From contig PCVV01000008.1 of assembly GCA_002762735.1 (NCBI GenBank), forward strand, positions 5,690 through 31,295: a stretch of 25,606 bases of DNA, given 5' to 3'. This document shows positions 6,878 through 14,674 of this stretch, piece by piece. Positions within the stretch are counted from its first letter, which is position 1, and each line of letters starts with the position of its first letter. Source of the stretch: Candidatus Pacearchaeota archaeon CG11_big_fil_rev_8_21_14_0_20_30_13. Its GTDB lineage: Archaea; Nanobdellota; Nanobdellia; Pacearchaeales; GW2011-AR1. Position numbers and translations under genes: made by a program. Under the pieces are notes generated by a model, which worked only from the letters and a program-made list of their open reading frames with translations, made no database searches and was not told the origin of the DNA.

Positions 6878-7174
6878 ATGGCAAAAAATCAAAATCAAAA
6901 CCAAAAACAGGGAAAGTCTGAGGCTTCAAGAGGAAGCGAAAAAATTGTAGGCGAGGCGGTTCCGGCAACAGTCAAAGAAATTCTTGGTAGAACTGGTTTT
7001 AGAGGAGAAATTACTCAAGTTAAAGTTTTGGTTGAAGAAGGAAGAGATAAAGGAAGATCGATGAGGCGAAATGTTCGTGGGGCAGTTAGAGTAGGAGATG
7101 TTTTAATGCTTAGAGAAACTGAAATTGAAGCAAGAAGAATCAAATCAAATATTACAAAGGGGAATTATAATTAA
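6878..7174 (+). CDS. rps28e: Ribosomal protein S28e with N-terminal extension
   Basis: 98 residues. The conserved core runs from [20 protein letters not shown] through [20 protein letters not shown] to [10 protein letters not shown], the terminal signature of S28e. Most S28e proteins are about 65-75 residues; this one has an extra 28-residue, Gln/Asn/Lys-rich N-terminus ([19 protein letters not shown]) and ten residues after the usual end. Tails of this composition are likely disordered and RNA-contacting. It is 21 nt after L7Ae and one base before the next ATG, consistent with a single transcript. Confidence 0.95.
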   Translation: MAKNQNQNQKQGKSEASRGSEKIVGEAVPATVKEILGRTGFRGEITQVKVLVEEGRDKGRSMRRNVRGAVRVGDVLMLRETEIEARRIKSNITKGNYN

Positions 7175-7175
7175 T

Positions 7176-7451
7176 ATGCTAAGTTTAAATAAAACTTTTG
7201 GTAACTTAGGACTTTTGGATGTGATAAATGAGATTGAAAATATCCCTTTTGGAAAAATAAAGTCTTTTAGTGATTTGGATGAATTCGCAGTAAGAAAATT
7301 AAAAGAGAGATTTGAAAAAAGAGAAGATTATAAAATAACTTTTAAAGATAATACTGTAAACACACTTTTGGTGGGATATTCTGAACCAAAAAAATATTAT
7401 GTTACTGCAGAAAGAAAGGGAACAAATTCTGGGGGAACTCAAAATGCCTAA
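7176..7451 (+). CDS. Unknown 91-aa protein inside the ribosomal operon
   Basis: 91 residues from ATG 7176; family not recognised. The sequence is helical at the start (LLDVINEIENI, FAVRKLKERFEKREDY) and ends in a short beta-like part (ITFKDNTVNTLLVGYSEPKKYYVTAERKG). The start follows the S28e stop by one base, with AAAGGGGA 12 nt upstream, and the 3' end overlaps L24e by 8 nt. L7Ae, S28e and L24e are normally adjacent in archaea, so a gene placed between them in a tightly coupled operon may be a ribosomal or ribosome-assembly protein. That is inference from context only. Confidence 0.65.
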   Translation: MLSLNKTFGNLGLLDVINEIENIPFGKIKSFSDLDEFAVRKLKERFEKREDYKITFKDNTVNTLLVGYSEPKKYYVTAERKGTNSGGTQNA

Positions 7452-7647
7452 ATGTGTTTATTGCGAAAAAAGTTATGAGTTTCCAAGAGGATTAACTTTA
7501 GTTATGAAAGATGGAACTGTAAACTATTTATGCTCTTCTAAATGTAGAAAGAATATGGCTATGGGAAGAAGAAAAGTTCGTTGGCTTTCTACAAACTTGA
7601 AATTTAATCCGAAAAATAAGATAAAAACTAAAAAACGTAAAAAATAG
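7444..7647 (+). CDS. rpl24e: Ribosomal protein L24e
   Basis: 67 residues from ATG 7444. MPKCVYCEKSY gives the first CxxC; YLCSSKCRKNMAMGRRKVRWL gives the CxxxC pair and the RKVRWT-like strand typical of L24e; the tail is Lys/Arg rich. L24e is a zinc-binding large-subunit protein at the subunit interface. In-frame codons upstream of 7444 belong to a shadow of the preceding gene. The length is normal for archaea. Confidence 0.95.
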   Translation: MPKCVYCEKSYEFPRGLTLVMKDGTVNYLCSSKCRKNMAMGRRKVRWLSTNLKFNPKNKIKTKKRKK

Positions 7648-7886
7648 GTTTTAATTAGTAATAGTTTTTATAAAACATTTAGAGGTTTATTTTTTATAAA
7701 TTTAGAAAAGACTTTTAGAAATATAAATTAACTATCTCTTTTGGAAAGAATATTTAATCACTTTTCAAATCTTTTTGGGTAGTTTTTTTCATAAAAATTA
7801 GTCTTATTTTATCCTATTTTTCTTAAAAATTTTATTCAAAAATTGATTTTCAATTTTATCTTTGATTTTTGGTCTTCTTTGCTTTA

Positions 7887-7897
7887 TCTCGTCGAGA
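7887..7897. promoter_or_regulatory. Palindrome upstream of the gyrase operon promoter
   Basis: TCTCG-T-CGAGA is a perfect 5-1-5 palindrome, the only G+C-containing patch in this part of the leader. It lies about 24 nt upstream of the TATA box at 7921, a usual position for an archaeal activator site. The binding factor is unknown. Confidence 0.35.
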
Positions 7898-7920
7898 AAG
7901 TGCATTTTTAGATATAAAGA

Positions 7921-7928
7921 TTTATAAA
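7921..7928 (+). promoter_or_regulatory. TATA box of the gyrB-gyrA operon
   Basis: TTTATAAA predicts transcription from about 7950, leaving a leader of about 118 nt before gyrB, far longer than for other genes here. TATA-like AGATATAAAG just upstream (7910-7919) is an alternative. Confidence 0.5.
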
Positions 7929-7948
7929 CTAAACCCCCTTTTTTAGGT

Positions 7949-7972
7949 GGTAAAAAGATAATGAATTTTACC
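7949..7972 (+). promoter_or_regulatory. Leader hairpin enclosing a 10-codon ORF start
   Basis: GGTAAAA (7949-7955) pairs with TTTTACC (7966-7972). The loop contains ATG 7961, which opens MNFTLKRDSK-stop (to 7993), and the 5' arm contains the SD-like AGGTGG (7945-7950). A second hairpin, CTTGC/GCAAG (8017-8033) with a T-rich loop, follows. Together they resemble a translational leader or attenuator for gyrB. Confidence 0.35.
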
Positions 7973-8068
7973 TTAAAACGGGATTCAAAATAAGATAAAA
8001 TTCATTTGAAATTATCCTTGCTTTTTTGGCAAGAAAATAACAAAAATCGTTAAAATAATCTTGAAAAA

Positions 8069-9970
8069 ATGGCTGAAAGTGCGGATCAAAAAAAATATGG
8101 TGCAGAGAATATTCGAGTTTTAGAAGGTCTTGAAGGAGTAAGAAAGAGACCTGCAATGTACATTGGAGGAACAGACAAACAAGGATTGCATCATTTAGTT
8201 TATGAACTTCTTGATAATTCTGTTGATGAAGCTTTAGCTGGTTATTGTTCTATTATTAAAGTGATCATTCATAAAGATGGATCTTGCTCAGTTGAAGATG
8301 ATGGAAGAGGAATTCCAACAGAAATACATTCTATTTATAAAGTTCCTGCAGTAGAAGTTGCTTTAACTAAACTGCATGCAGGAGGAAAATTTGATAAAGA
8401 TTCCTATAAAGTTTCTGGAGGATTACATGGAGTAGGGGTTAGTTGTGTGAATGCTCTTGCTGAAAAGTTATTTATTCGAATTAAAAGAGATGGAAAAATT
8501 TACGAACAAGAATATTCAAGAGGATTACCTCAGACAAAATTAAAAGTTGTTGGGAAATGTGGTGAAAAGGAATCTGGAACTTTTGTAAAATTTTTCCCAG
8601 ATCCGCAAATTTTTTCAACTTTAGTTTTTGATTACAAAATTTTAGAGACAAGATTTAGGGAAGTTGCTTTTCTTAATGCTGGTTTAAAGATTCTTTTGGA
8701 AGATGAAATAAGAGGTAAGAGTGAGGAGTTTCATGCGGAAGGAGGAGTTATGGAATTTGTTAGGTGGATAAATAAATCTAAGGAGGTTCTTCATCCAAAA
8801 CCAATTTATTTTAAAAAAGAAATAGATAATATGTCTCTTGAAATTGGAATCCAGTATACTACTAGCTACCAAGAAAATATTTTTGGGTTTGTTAATACAA
8901 TTAATACTATTGAAGGTGGAACTCATGTTTCAGGATTGAAAACTGCTTTGACGAGAGTTATTAATGATTATGTTAAAAAGAAAAATCTTTTGAAAAATGG
9001 AGATACTCTTATGGGGGATGATGTTCGTGAAGGAATTACTGCTATAATTAGTATAAAAATTCCAGATCCTCAATTTGAAGGTCAAACTAAAAGTAAACTT
9101 GGAAATTCTGAAGTTAAAGGATATGTAGATTCTGCAGTCACTCTTTCGCTTTCAGAGTTCCTTGAAGAAAATCCAAGTGTTGCAAAAGTTATATTACAGA
9201 AAATTCTTGATTCGGCTAAAGCTAGACTTGCTGCAAAAAAAGCAAAAGATCTCGTTAGACGTAAAAATTTATTTTCACTTGGAGGACTTCCTGGAAAATT
9301 GGCTGATTGTTCAAGTAAAAAATCAGAAGATTCTGAGCTCTATCTTGTTGAGGGAGAATCGGCAGGTGGAAGTGCGAAGAATGCAAGAAGTAAAGAGACT
9401 CAAGCAATATTAGGACTTAAAGGTAAAATCTTGAATGTTGAGAAAGCAAATATTTCGAGAGTTCTTTCTAGTGAAGAAATTACAAATATGATTACTGCAA
9501 TTGGAGCTGGCGTAGGTGAAGAATTTGATTTGAGCAAACTTAGATATAAAAGAATAATAATTATGACTGATGCGGATGTGGATGGAGAGCATATTAAGAC
9601 TTTGCTTTTAACATTCTTTTTTAGATTCATGCCAAATTTAATTGAAAATGGTCACATCTATATTGCAATGCCCCCTCTTTTTAGAATAAGAAAGAAAAAG
9701 GATCATTATGTTTATTCCGAAGATGAATTGAAAAAAGAAACTGCCGGAATTGAAAATTCAAATATAACTCGTTTTAAAGGTCTTGGTGAGATGAGTTCAG
9801 AGCAACTTTGGGATACGACAATGAATCCCAAGACAAGAAAAATAAAAAAAGTTTTTATTGAAGATGCCGTTGAAGCAGATCAAGTTTTTTCTATGCTTAT
9901 GGGAGACGATGTTCAAGGGAGGAAAGACTTCATTGCAGAAAATGCGCATGAAGCAGCTCTGGATATTTAA
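8069..9970 (+). CDS. gyrB: DNA gyrase subunit B, bacterial type
   Basis: 633 residues, ATPase subunit of the type IIA topoisomerase that introduces negative supercoils. The GHKL ATPase has ENIRVLEGLEGVRKRPAMYI, catalytic Glu46 in HHLVYELLDN, EDDGRGIP (Asp78 region) and GGLHGVGVSCVNAL. The transducer domain is followed by TOPRIM, with Glu428 in LVEGESAGGSAK and metal-binding Asp501, Asp503 and Asp505 in TDADVDGEH. The C-terminal FKGLGEMSSEQLWDTTMNP completes it. Numbering stays within a few residues of E. coli GyrB, without the large enterobacterial insertion. The gene must have come from Bacteria originally, but its AT-rich composition matches its neighbours. It heads an operon ending in gyrA. 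Confidence 0.98.
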   Translation: MAESADQKKYGAENIRVLEGLEGVRKRPAMYIGGTDKQGLHHLVYELLDNSVDEALAGYCSIIKVIIHKDGSCSVEDDGRGIPTEIHSIYKVPAVEVALTKLHAGGKFDKDSYKVSGGLHGVGVSCVNALAEKLFIRIKRDGKIYEQEYSRGLPQTKLKVVGKCGEKESGTFVKFFPDPQIFSTLVFDYKILETRFREVAFLNAGLKILLEDEIRGKSEEFHAEGGVMEFVRWINKSKEVLHPKPIYFKKEIDNMSLEIGIQYTTSYQENIFGFVNTINTIEGGTHVSGLKTALTRVINDYVKKKNLLKNGDTLMGDDVREGITAIISIKIPDPQFEGQTKSKLGNSEVKGYVDSAVTLSLSEFLEENPSVAKVILQKILDSAKARLAAKKAKDLVRRKNLFSLGGLPGKLADCSSKKSEDSELYLVEGESAGGSAKNARSKETQAILGLKGKILNVEKANISRVLSSEEITNMITAIGAGVGEEFDLSKLRYKRIIIMTDADVDGEHIKTLLLTFFFRFMPNLIENGHIYIAMPPLFRIRKKKDHYVYSEDELKKETAGIENSNITRFKGLGEMSSEQLWDTTMNPKTRKIKKVFIEDAVEADQVFSMLMGDDVQGRKDFIAENAHEAALDI

Positions 9971-9971
9971 A

Positions 9972-10382
9972 ATGGATGAGAAAATATTTATTGGGCAAGC
10001 AGTGACTGGATGTGATTTTGAAAAGATTAAGAAAGAAAGTTTAGAAATTATTAATTTATTAAAAGAAAAGGGATATCATCCTTATTGCACTTTGTGTGAG
10101 GCAGATTCTTTTCAAAGTAAAACTAAAAAAGAGAAATTTAAACATGCCTTTAATTTAATTGATAAAAATGATGTTTTTTTAGCGATTGTTCGGAATGAGA
10201 ACAAAAGTGAGGGGATGTTAATTGAAATTGGATATTCTCTTGCTAAAAATAAAAGAATCATTTTAATGATTAATAAAAATGTGAAGAATACTTATCTTCC
10301 TGAAATGTTTGACGAAACTATTCAATTTAAAGATTCAGAAGATTTGATAGATAAAATTAAGGAGTTGAGATTAAAATGGTAA
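9972..10382 (+). CDS. Nucleoside 2-deoxyribosyltransferase-fold protein
   Basis: 136 residues from ATG 9972, one base after the gyrB stop. KIFIGQAVTG forms the first strand, NLIDKNDVFLAIV the DxxVxxVx strand of the family, and SEGMLIEIGYSLAKNKRIIL the conserved E-x-G/EIGxAxxxgK segment with a candidate catalytic Glu85. Proteins of this flavodoxin-like fold cleave or transfer deoxyribosyl groups from nucleosides or nucleotides; some relatives are TIR-like. The location between gyrB and gyrA hints at a link to DNA or nucleotide pools but proves none. In-frame codons before 9972 are a gyrB shadow. Confidence 0.7.
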   Translation: MDEKIFIGQAVTGCDFEKIKKESLEIINLLKEKGYHPYCTLCEADSFQSKTKKEKFKHAFNLIDKNDVFLAIVRNENKSEGMLIEIGYSLAKNKRIILMINKNVKNTYLPEMFDETIQFKDSEDLIDKIKELRLKW

Positions 10383-10633
10383 AAAAATCAAAGATACAAA
10401 CTCCAGATTGGATATTGAAAGGTAAAGAGTCCCCAAAAGTAAAAAAAATTGGAAAACTTTTCAAAGTTAGAAAATGTCCAAAGTGTAAGAAAGATGTTAG
10501 AGTTGCAATTGGAGAAATTGGAGTTTGGGAATGTTCTAAATGTAAATGGAAAGGAAAAAATCCAAATGAAGAAGAATTGGATGAGGAAGAATTTATGAAA
10601 TATTTAGATGCTAAAGGGGAGGAAGTAGCTTAA
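10376..10633 (+). CDS. Zinc-ribbon protein in the gyrase operon
   Basis: 85 residues. Cys34-x2-Cys37 and Cys53-x2-Cys56 form a single zinc ribbon (KCPKCKKDV, WECSKCKWKG) between a basic N-terminal arm and an acidic tail (EEELDEEEF). It overlaps the preceding gene by 7 nt and ends one base before the next gene. The ribbon resembles those of ribosomal proteins and transcription factors. Its size and CX2C-X15-CX2C spacing recall the bacterial gyrase inhibitor YacG (CX2C-X15-CX3C), but I see no further match, so this is analogy only. Function unknown. Confidence 0.7.
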   Translation: MVKKSKIQTPDWILKGKESPKVKKIGKLFKVRKCPKCKKDVRVAIGEIGVWECSKCKWKGKNPNEEELDEEEFMKYLDAKGEEVA

Positions 10634-10634
10634 G

Positions 10635-10862
10635 ATGGAAGGGAAATTTCGTGGAGAAGGGTATGAAGAAATTGAAATTGAAAATATGGAAGAAGTAGAC
10701 ATAGAAGTTACTGAGATTTTTTTAACTGAGGAAGACATAAACTATTGGATTTCTTCTCTTGAAGAGCTAAGAGAGAAAAAAAGTGGAAATGTCACACTTC
10801 CTCTTGACGATGAAAGTGAATTACTGATTAACTTTGATGAAGAATCCGAGGAGGAAGAATAA
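10635..10862 (+). CDS. Highly acidic 75-aa protein in the gyrase operon
   Basis: 75 residues with about 28 Asp/Glu against 5 Lys/Arg by my count, ending in a run of glutamates. Family not recognised. A short hydrophobic centre ([11 protein letters not shown]) may form a helix or dimer contact. It sits one base after the zinc-ribbon gene and two bases before gyrA. Charge of this kind occurs in DNA-mimic proteins and in histone or ribosome chaperones, and gyrase is a known target of DNA mimics in other organisms. That link is speculative. The GAGGAGG near its end is codon-derived but could also act as a ribosome site for gyrA. Confidence 0.65.
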   Translation: MEGKFRGEGYEEIEIENMEEVDIEVTEIFLTEEDINYWISSLEELREKKSGNVTLPLDDESELLINFDEESEEEE

Positions 10863-10864
10863 AA

Positions 10865-13417
10865 ATGGCAAAGAAAAAAGATGATGATTATGAGGAGGAT
10901 GAAGGAATGAATGAAGAAGGAAACGAAGAAGAAAGTGATGAGACTCAAGTGGAACAGGATTCTGATAAGATTCAGGTTGGAGAATCTTTTATGAAATCTG
11001 CCGAACCTTCTAAAAATGAAAAAGGTATTTTTGATTCAGAAATTTCAAGTGAAATGAAAAAATCTTATTTGGATTATGCCATGAGTGTAATTGTTTCACG
11101 TGCAATTCCTTCAATTGAAGATGGTATGAAACCTGTTCAGAGAAGAATTTTGTATTCAATGCAACAAATGGGTTTGAAACCAAACACTCAAACTAAAAAA
11201 TCGGCAAGGATTGTGGGAGATGTGATTGGTAAATATCACCCTCACGGTGATACTGCAGTTTATGAGGCGATGGTTCGTATGGCGCAGGACTTTTCACTTC
11301 GTTATCCTTTAGTTTATGGTCAAGGTAACTTTGGTTCAATTGATGGTGATCCTCCAGCGGCTTACAGGTATACTGAAGCAAAGATGGAGAAAGTTGCTGA
11401 GGAGCTTCTAGAAGACCTTGAGAAAGATACTGTGGAGTTCTTACCTAATTTTGATAATTCTATGCAAGAGCCAGCTTTACTTCCTGGAAAGCTTCCTGCT
11501 TTGATGCTTAATGGTGCAACAGGTATTGCGGTGGGAATGGCTACAAATATTCCTCCACACAATTTGAGAGAAGTTTGTGATGCAATTTCAGCTTATATAG
11601 AAAATCCAAAAATTACTTTGAAGGAACTCCTCGAAGTTATTCCAGGTCCAGACTTTCCTACTGGAGGATTAATTCAAGGAGATATGAAGGAATTATACGA
11701 AACTGGAAGAGGTAAAGTTGTTATTCGTGGGAAAACAAGTGTTGAAGAATCAAAGAAAAAGGATACAATTGTAATTACGGAAATTCCTTACATGGTAAAT
11801 AAATCAACTTTGATTACACAAATTGCAAATTTGGTTAGAGATAAAAAAATAAAAGATGTTTCTGAATTGAGGGACGAATCAAATAAAGGAAAAATTAGAA
11901 TTATTTTGGAACTAAAAAAAGGAGTAAATTCAAAATTTGTAATAAATGCTTTATACAAGTATACTCGATTGCAAGATTCATTTAATGTAAACTTCCTTGC
12001 TCTAGTTAAAGGGAAACCAAGAGTTTTGGGGTTAGTTGATGTTTTAGAGAACTATGTTGAGTATAGAAAGATAATAATTGGAAATAGAACTAAATTTGAA
12101 TTAAAAAAATCAAAATTAAGACAAGAAATTGTTGGAGGTCTTTTGAAAGCTTTAGACAATTTGGATGCAGTTATAAAAATAATTAGATTTGGAAAAGATT
12201 CTTCAGAAGAGTTAAAGGCAAAATTCAAATTTAGTGAGATTCAAGTAAAATCAATACTTGAGCTTCGTTTGAGACAGTTAACTTCTTTAGAAAATGATAA
12301 ACTTAAAGATGAATTTAAGGAACTTGAAAGAAGAATAAAGGAATATGAGAAAATTTTAGGAGACATGAATGAAGTTTTGAAAATTATAAAGAAAGAAGTT
12401 TTGGAACTTAAGGAAAAATATGGTGATCCTCGTAGAACACAAATTTTTAAGAGAGGGTTTTCAGAGATTTTGGAAAAAGATTTGGTTCAAGATAAAGAAG
12501 TGGTAATTTCAATTACAGATAAGGGTTATGCTAAAAGAATGGATGTTCAGACTTACAAGGAACAGAAAAGAGGTGGTAAGGGAGTTATTGGAAACAATTT
12601 CACGACGGGAGATTTTACAAAACAGATTCTCACTTGCTCCACTCATGATTATCTTATGTTTTTCACTTCAAGAGGAAGGGTTTTATGGTTGAAAACTTAT
12701 GATATTCCTGAGTCTGAAAGATATGGAAAAGGAAAGGCTTTGATAAATCTTTTAGGATTAAAAGAAGAGAGGGTAACAAAAGTAATTTCTGTTAAAAATT
12801 TTGATGACTTTTTGATTATGGCAACTAAGAAGGGTGTTGTAAAAAAGATTTCACTTTCTTATTTTTCTAATCCTCGTGTTTCTGGATTGAAAGCAATTAA
12901 TTTGCCTTTAGATAATTCTGATGATCTTATAGGAGTGGAAATTGTTAAAGAAGGACAAGAGATAAGTCTTGCAACTAAGGATGGAAAGGCAATTAGATTT
13001 AATTCAAAGGAAGTTCGTTCAATGGGTCGTTCAAGTTATGGTGTTACTGGAATAAAATTATCTGAAAAGGATGAAGTTGTTTCACTTGAAGTTTTGGAAA
13101 CTGAAGCTATATTTACAATCACCAAGAATGGTTATGGAAAAAGAACTGCGGTTGAAGATTATAGAAAGACGGCAAGGGCTGGAAAAGGAGTTATCAATTT
13201 GAAGATAAATGAAAAAACTGGAAATGTAGTTAATGCAATTTCAGTTAACGATAGTGATTCAATAATTATAACTACAGCGAAGGGCCAAGTGATTAGGATG
13301 AGTTTGAAAAATATTAGAATTATGGGAAGAGCTGCCCAAGGTGTTAGAATTTTAAAATTGCAATCTGAAGATTATGTAACTGATGTGGTAAAAGTTCATG
13401 ATGATGAACAATTGTAA
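10865..13417 (+). CDS. gyrA: DNA gyrase subunit A, bacterial type, with acidic N-terminal extension
   Basis: 850 residues. The breakage-reunion domain has [35 protein letters not shown], and the catalytic Tyr169 in [10 protein letters not shown]. The C-terminal beta-pinwheel carries a GyrA box QKRGGKG (567-573), the wrapping motif that separates gyrase from topoisomerase IV. The first 55 residues or so form an extra acidic segment ([20 protein letters not shown]) not present in bacterial GyrA. Positions equivalent to E. coli Ser83 and Asp87 are Thr130 and Glu134. With gyrB in the same operon, a functional A2B2 gyrase is expected. The acidic tail echoes the acidic protein encoded just upstream. 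Confidence 0.98.
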   Translation: MAKKKDDDYEEDEGMNEEGNEEESDETQVEQDSDKIQVGESFMKSAEPSKNEKGIFDSEISSEMKKSYLDYAMSVIVSRAIPSIEDGMKPVQRRILYSMQQMGLKPNTQTKKSARIVGDVIGKYHPHGDTAVYEAMVRMAQDFSLRYPLVYGQGNFGSIDGDPPAAYRYTEAKMEKVAEELLEDLEKDTVEFLPNFDNSMQEPALLPGKLPALMLNGATGIAVGMATNIPPHNLREVCDAISAYIENPKITLKELLEVIPGPDFPTGGLIQGDMKELYETGRGKVVIRGKTSVEESKKKDTIVITEIPYMVNKSTLITQIANLVRDKKIKDVSELRDESNKGKIRIILELKKGVNSKFVINALYKYTRLQDSFNVNFLALVKGKPRVLGLVDVLENYVEYRKIIIGNRTKFELKKSKLRQEIVGGLLKALDNLDAVIKIIRFGKDSSEELKAKFKFSEIQVKSILELRLRQLTSLENDKLKDEFKELERRIKEYEKILGDMNEVLKIIKKEVLELKEKYGDPRRTQIFKRGFSEILEKDLVQDKEVVISITDKGYAKRMDVQTYKEQKRGGKGVIGNNFTTGDFTKQILTCSTHDYLMFFTSRGRVLWLKTYDIPESERYGKGKALINLLGLKEERVTKVISVKNFDDFLIMATKKGVVKKISLSYFSNPRVSGLKAINLPLDNSDDLIGVEIVKEGQEISLATKDGKAIRFNSKEVRSMGRSSYGVTGIKLSEKDEVVSLEVLETEAIFTITKNGYGKRTAVEDYRKTARAGKGVINLKINEKTGNVVNAISVNDSDSIIITTAKGQVIRMSLKNIRIMGRAAQGVRILKLQSEDYVTDVVKVHDDEQL

Positions 13418-13422
13418 TAATC

Positions 13423-13432
13423 TTTTTATATT
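13423..13432 (+). promoter_or_regulatory. TATA box for the 13452 gene
   Basis: TTTTTATATT is centred 24 nt before ATG 13452, just after the gyrA stop, so the next gene has its own leaderless promoter. Confidence 0.5.
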
Positions 13433-13451
13433 ATTTTTTTCTATAAGAGAG

Positions 13452-13733
13452 ATGTATAATCTAAGTAATGAAATAGATATGGTGTTAAAATTGAAGGAAC
13501 TTTATACTTCACTAGTTGATAATGGTGTGATCTTTCTTGAAGGAAAACCATCTCTTAAAGGGGACTTAGAAAAATTATTCTTCTTTTCTAAAAAAGGAAT
13601 TGAATTCTGTGATGAGGTTTTATATGCTAAGGATTATCCTGATGATTTATTTACAGATTTTAAACTTAAAAATGAAATTATTACAGAAGAAATTGTCAAG
13701 TTAAAAGAAAAGATTTTTCCTAAAAATTTTTAG
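13452..13733 (+). CDS. Unknown 93-aa protein
   Basis: 93 residues from ATG 13452 (MYNLSNEIDMVLKLKELY). It is mainly helical with no motif I recognise; YAKDYPDDLFTDFKLKNE is the most distinctive segment. The choice of ATG 13452 rests on the TATA box 24 nt upstream; earlier in-frame codons overlap gyrA and read as low-complexity. It converges with the methyltransferase-like gene, overlapping it by 4 nt. Function unknown. Confidence 0.6.
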   Translation: MYNLSNEIDMVLKLKELYTSLVDNGVIFLEGKPSLKGDLEKLFFFSKKGIEFCDEVLYAKDYPDDLFTDFKLKNEIITEEIVKLKEKIFPKNF

Positions 13734-14470
13734 ATTAAGGGTTTTATTTTTTTGATGATTCTCTGAATAAGACTTATTTGTTCATCATCCTTAACTATTA
13801 TTTGAGGTTTCCAACCCATTTCAATTTTATTGGATTTTTTGGTTAAGTCTTCGTTGATTCTAAATCCCTCTTTTTTTAATTTTCTGTTGCTTTCGAAAAC
13901 TGATCTGGAAAGATAAAATGTGGTTTTTTGATTGAAATTTTTTCCAAATTGAATAAATTTTTTTTGATTTTTTAAATAATCCTGACATTTATAATCTGTA
14001 GAATTGGAAAGATAAACTTTATTATACCTAGAAAATTCTGTTTTTAAACTGAAAATATCTCCCTTCTCTAAAATTTTTAAATTGTCTAGATTTTTTCTTA
14101 TGTTAAAAATTCTCTCATTTAAAGAAAAATAATTTTTTGATGGGCCTTCCCAACTCATTAAAATTTTTTTACAACTTTCATATGAATTTTTATTATTTTT
14201 TAAAAATCGAAGCATTTTTCGAAAATATTCTATTTGAGTGAAGTCATAATCAATAAGATCTGCTTTTGCACCTTTTTCAATCATTGCCAAACCTTGCTGT
14301 CCTGAACCCATAATGCCTAAAACATAATCTTCCGAATTAATTTGCATCCCTTTAATAATTGCTTCTAAATTTTCATTTGTGTAAGGAAAACTTATATAGG
14401 GAAGTTTATCTATTTCTTTTACTAAATTTTTTTCTTCTTTCGTTTCTAGCATTATTTCTAAATGTGTCAT
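13730..14470 (-). CDS. DUF3419-like / class I SAM-dependent transferase
   Basis: 246 residues. SEDYVLGIMGSGQQGLAMIEKG is a glycine-rich SAM-binding loop (motif I), followed by LIDYDFTQIEYFRKML, where Asp74/Asp76 and Gln79 correspond to the D-x-N-x-xQ segment of BtaA-like DUF3419 proteins, and NKVYLSNSTDY to their LSD-type motif IV. BtaA transfers the aminocarboxypropyl group of SAM to a lipid; other DUF3419 members are of unknown function, and this one is shorter. A methyltransferase on another substrate is equally possible. The TATA box (14492-14499, minus strand) lies about 26 nt before the ATG. Confidence 0.6.
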   Translation of the reverse strand: MTHLEIMLETKEEKNLVKEIDKLPYISFPYTNENLEAIIKGMQINSEDYVLGIMGSGQQGLAMIEKGAKADLIDYDFTQIEYFRKMLRFLKNNKNSYESCKKILMSWEGPSKNYFSLNERIFNIRKNLDNLKILEKGDIFSLKTEFSRYNKVYLSNSTDYKCQDYLKNQKKFIQFGKNFNQKTTFYLSRSVFESNRKLKKEGFRINEDLTKKSNKIEMGWKPQIIVKDDEQISLIQRIIKKIKPLI

Positions 14471-14600
14471 AAATAAAGATTAGGATTTAATTTTATAAAC
14501 TTTTCTTTTGTATTAATTTAATAGTTACAAACAAATAATGAATAAGAAAGGTTTTTTCAAACAAAATCATTAAAAACACTAAATTCTCTTAATGTTTAAT

Positions 14601-14671
14601 GGGTCTGTAGTATACTGGTATTATGTTGGCCTCCAGAGCCGAAGAAGGGAGTTCGATTCTCCCCAGGCCCA
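14601..14671 (+). tRNA. trnW: tRNA-Trp (anticodon CCA), no intron
   Basis: It folds as a full cloverleaf. The acceptor stem GGGTCTG/CAGGCCC has 7 pairs with one G-U. The D arm is G10-T25, T11-A24, A12-T23 with loop ACTGGTA. The anticodon stem TTGGC/GCCGA has loop CTCCAGA, giving CCA after T33. A 4-nt variable loop and a perfect T stem GGGAG/CTCCC with loop TTCGATT complete it. The discriminator is A73, as usual in archaeal and eukaryotic tRNA-Trp. The 3' CCA is not encoded. It lies on the plus strand between two minus-strand genes, with only 3 nt to the dimethylase stop, so it must have its own promoter (weak TATA-like TCATTAAAAA about 29 nt upstream). Confidence 0.93.
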
Positions 14672-14674
14672 TTT

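Larger units (their letters stand above)
7648..8068. other. 421-nt non-coding region upstream of gyrB
   Basis: No ORF with credible composition lies here. The region is very AT-rich and holds several TATA-like stretches (about 7665, 7690, 7717 and 7910), a perfect AT inverted repeat AAAATTGA-TTT-TCAATTTT (7839-7857), a GC-containing palindrome at 7887-7897, a good TATA box at 7921-7928, a 10-codon ORF at 7961 and two hairpins before gyrB. These are listed separately. The first 190 nt look like T-rich terminator-type sequence after L24e. Confidence 0.5.

Noticed and set aside
7839..7857. AAAATTGA-TTT-TCAATTTT as a terminator or operator
   Set aside because: Only A/T-rich arms in A/T-rich sequence, far from any start; chance is a sufficient explanation.
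10837..10858. GAGGAGG as a strong ribosome site for gyrA
   Set aside because: It is explained by the Glu codon run of the acidic protein; it may help gyrA translation but is not evidence by itself.
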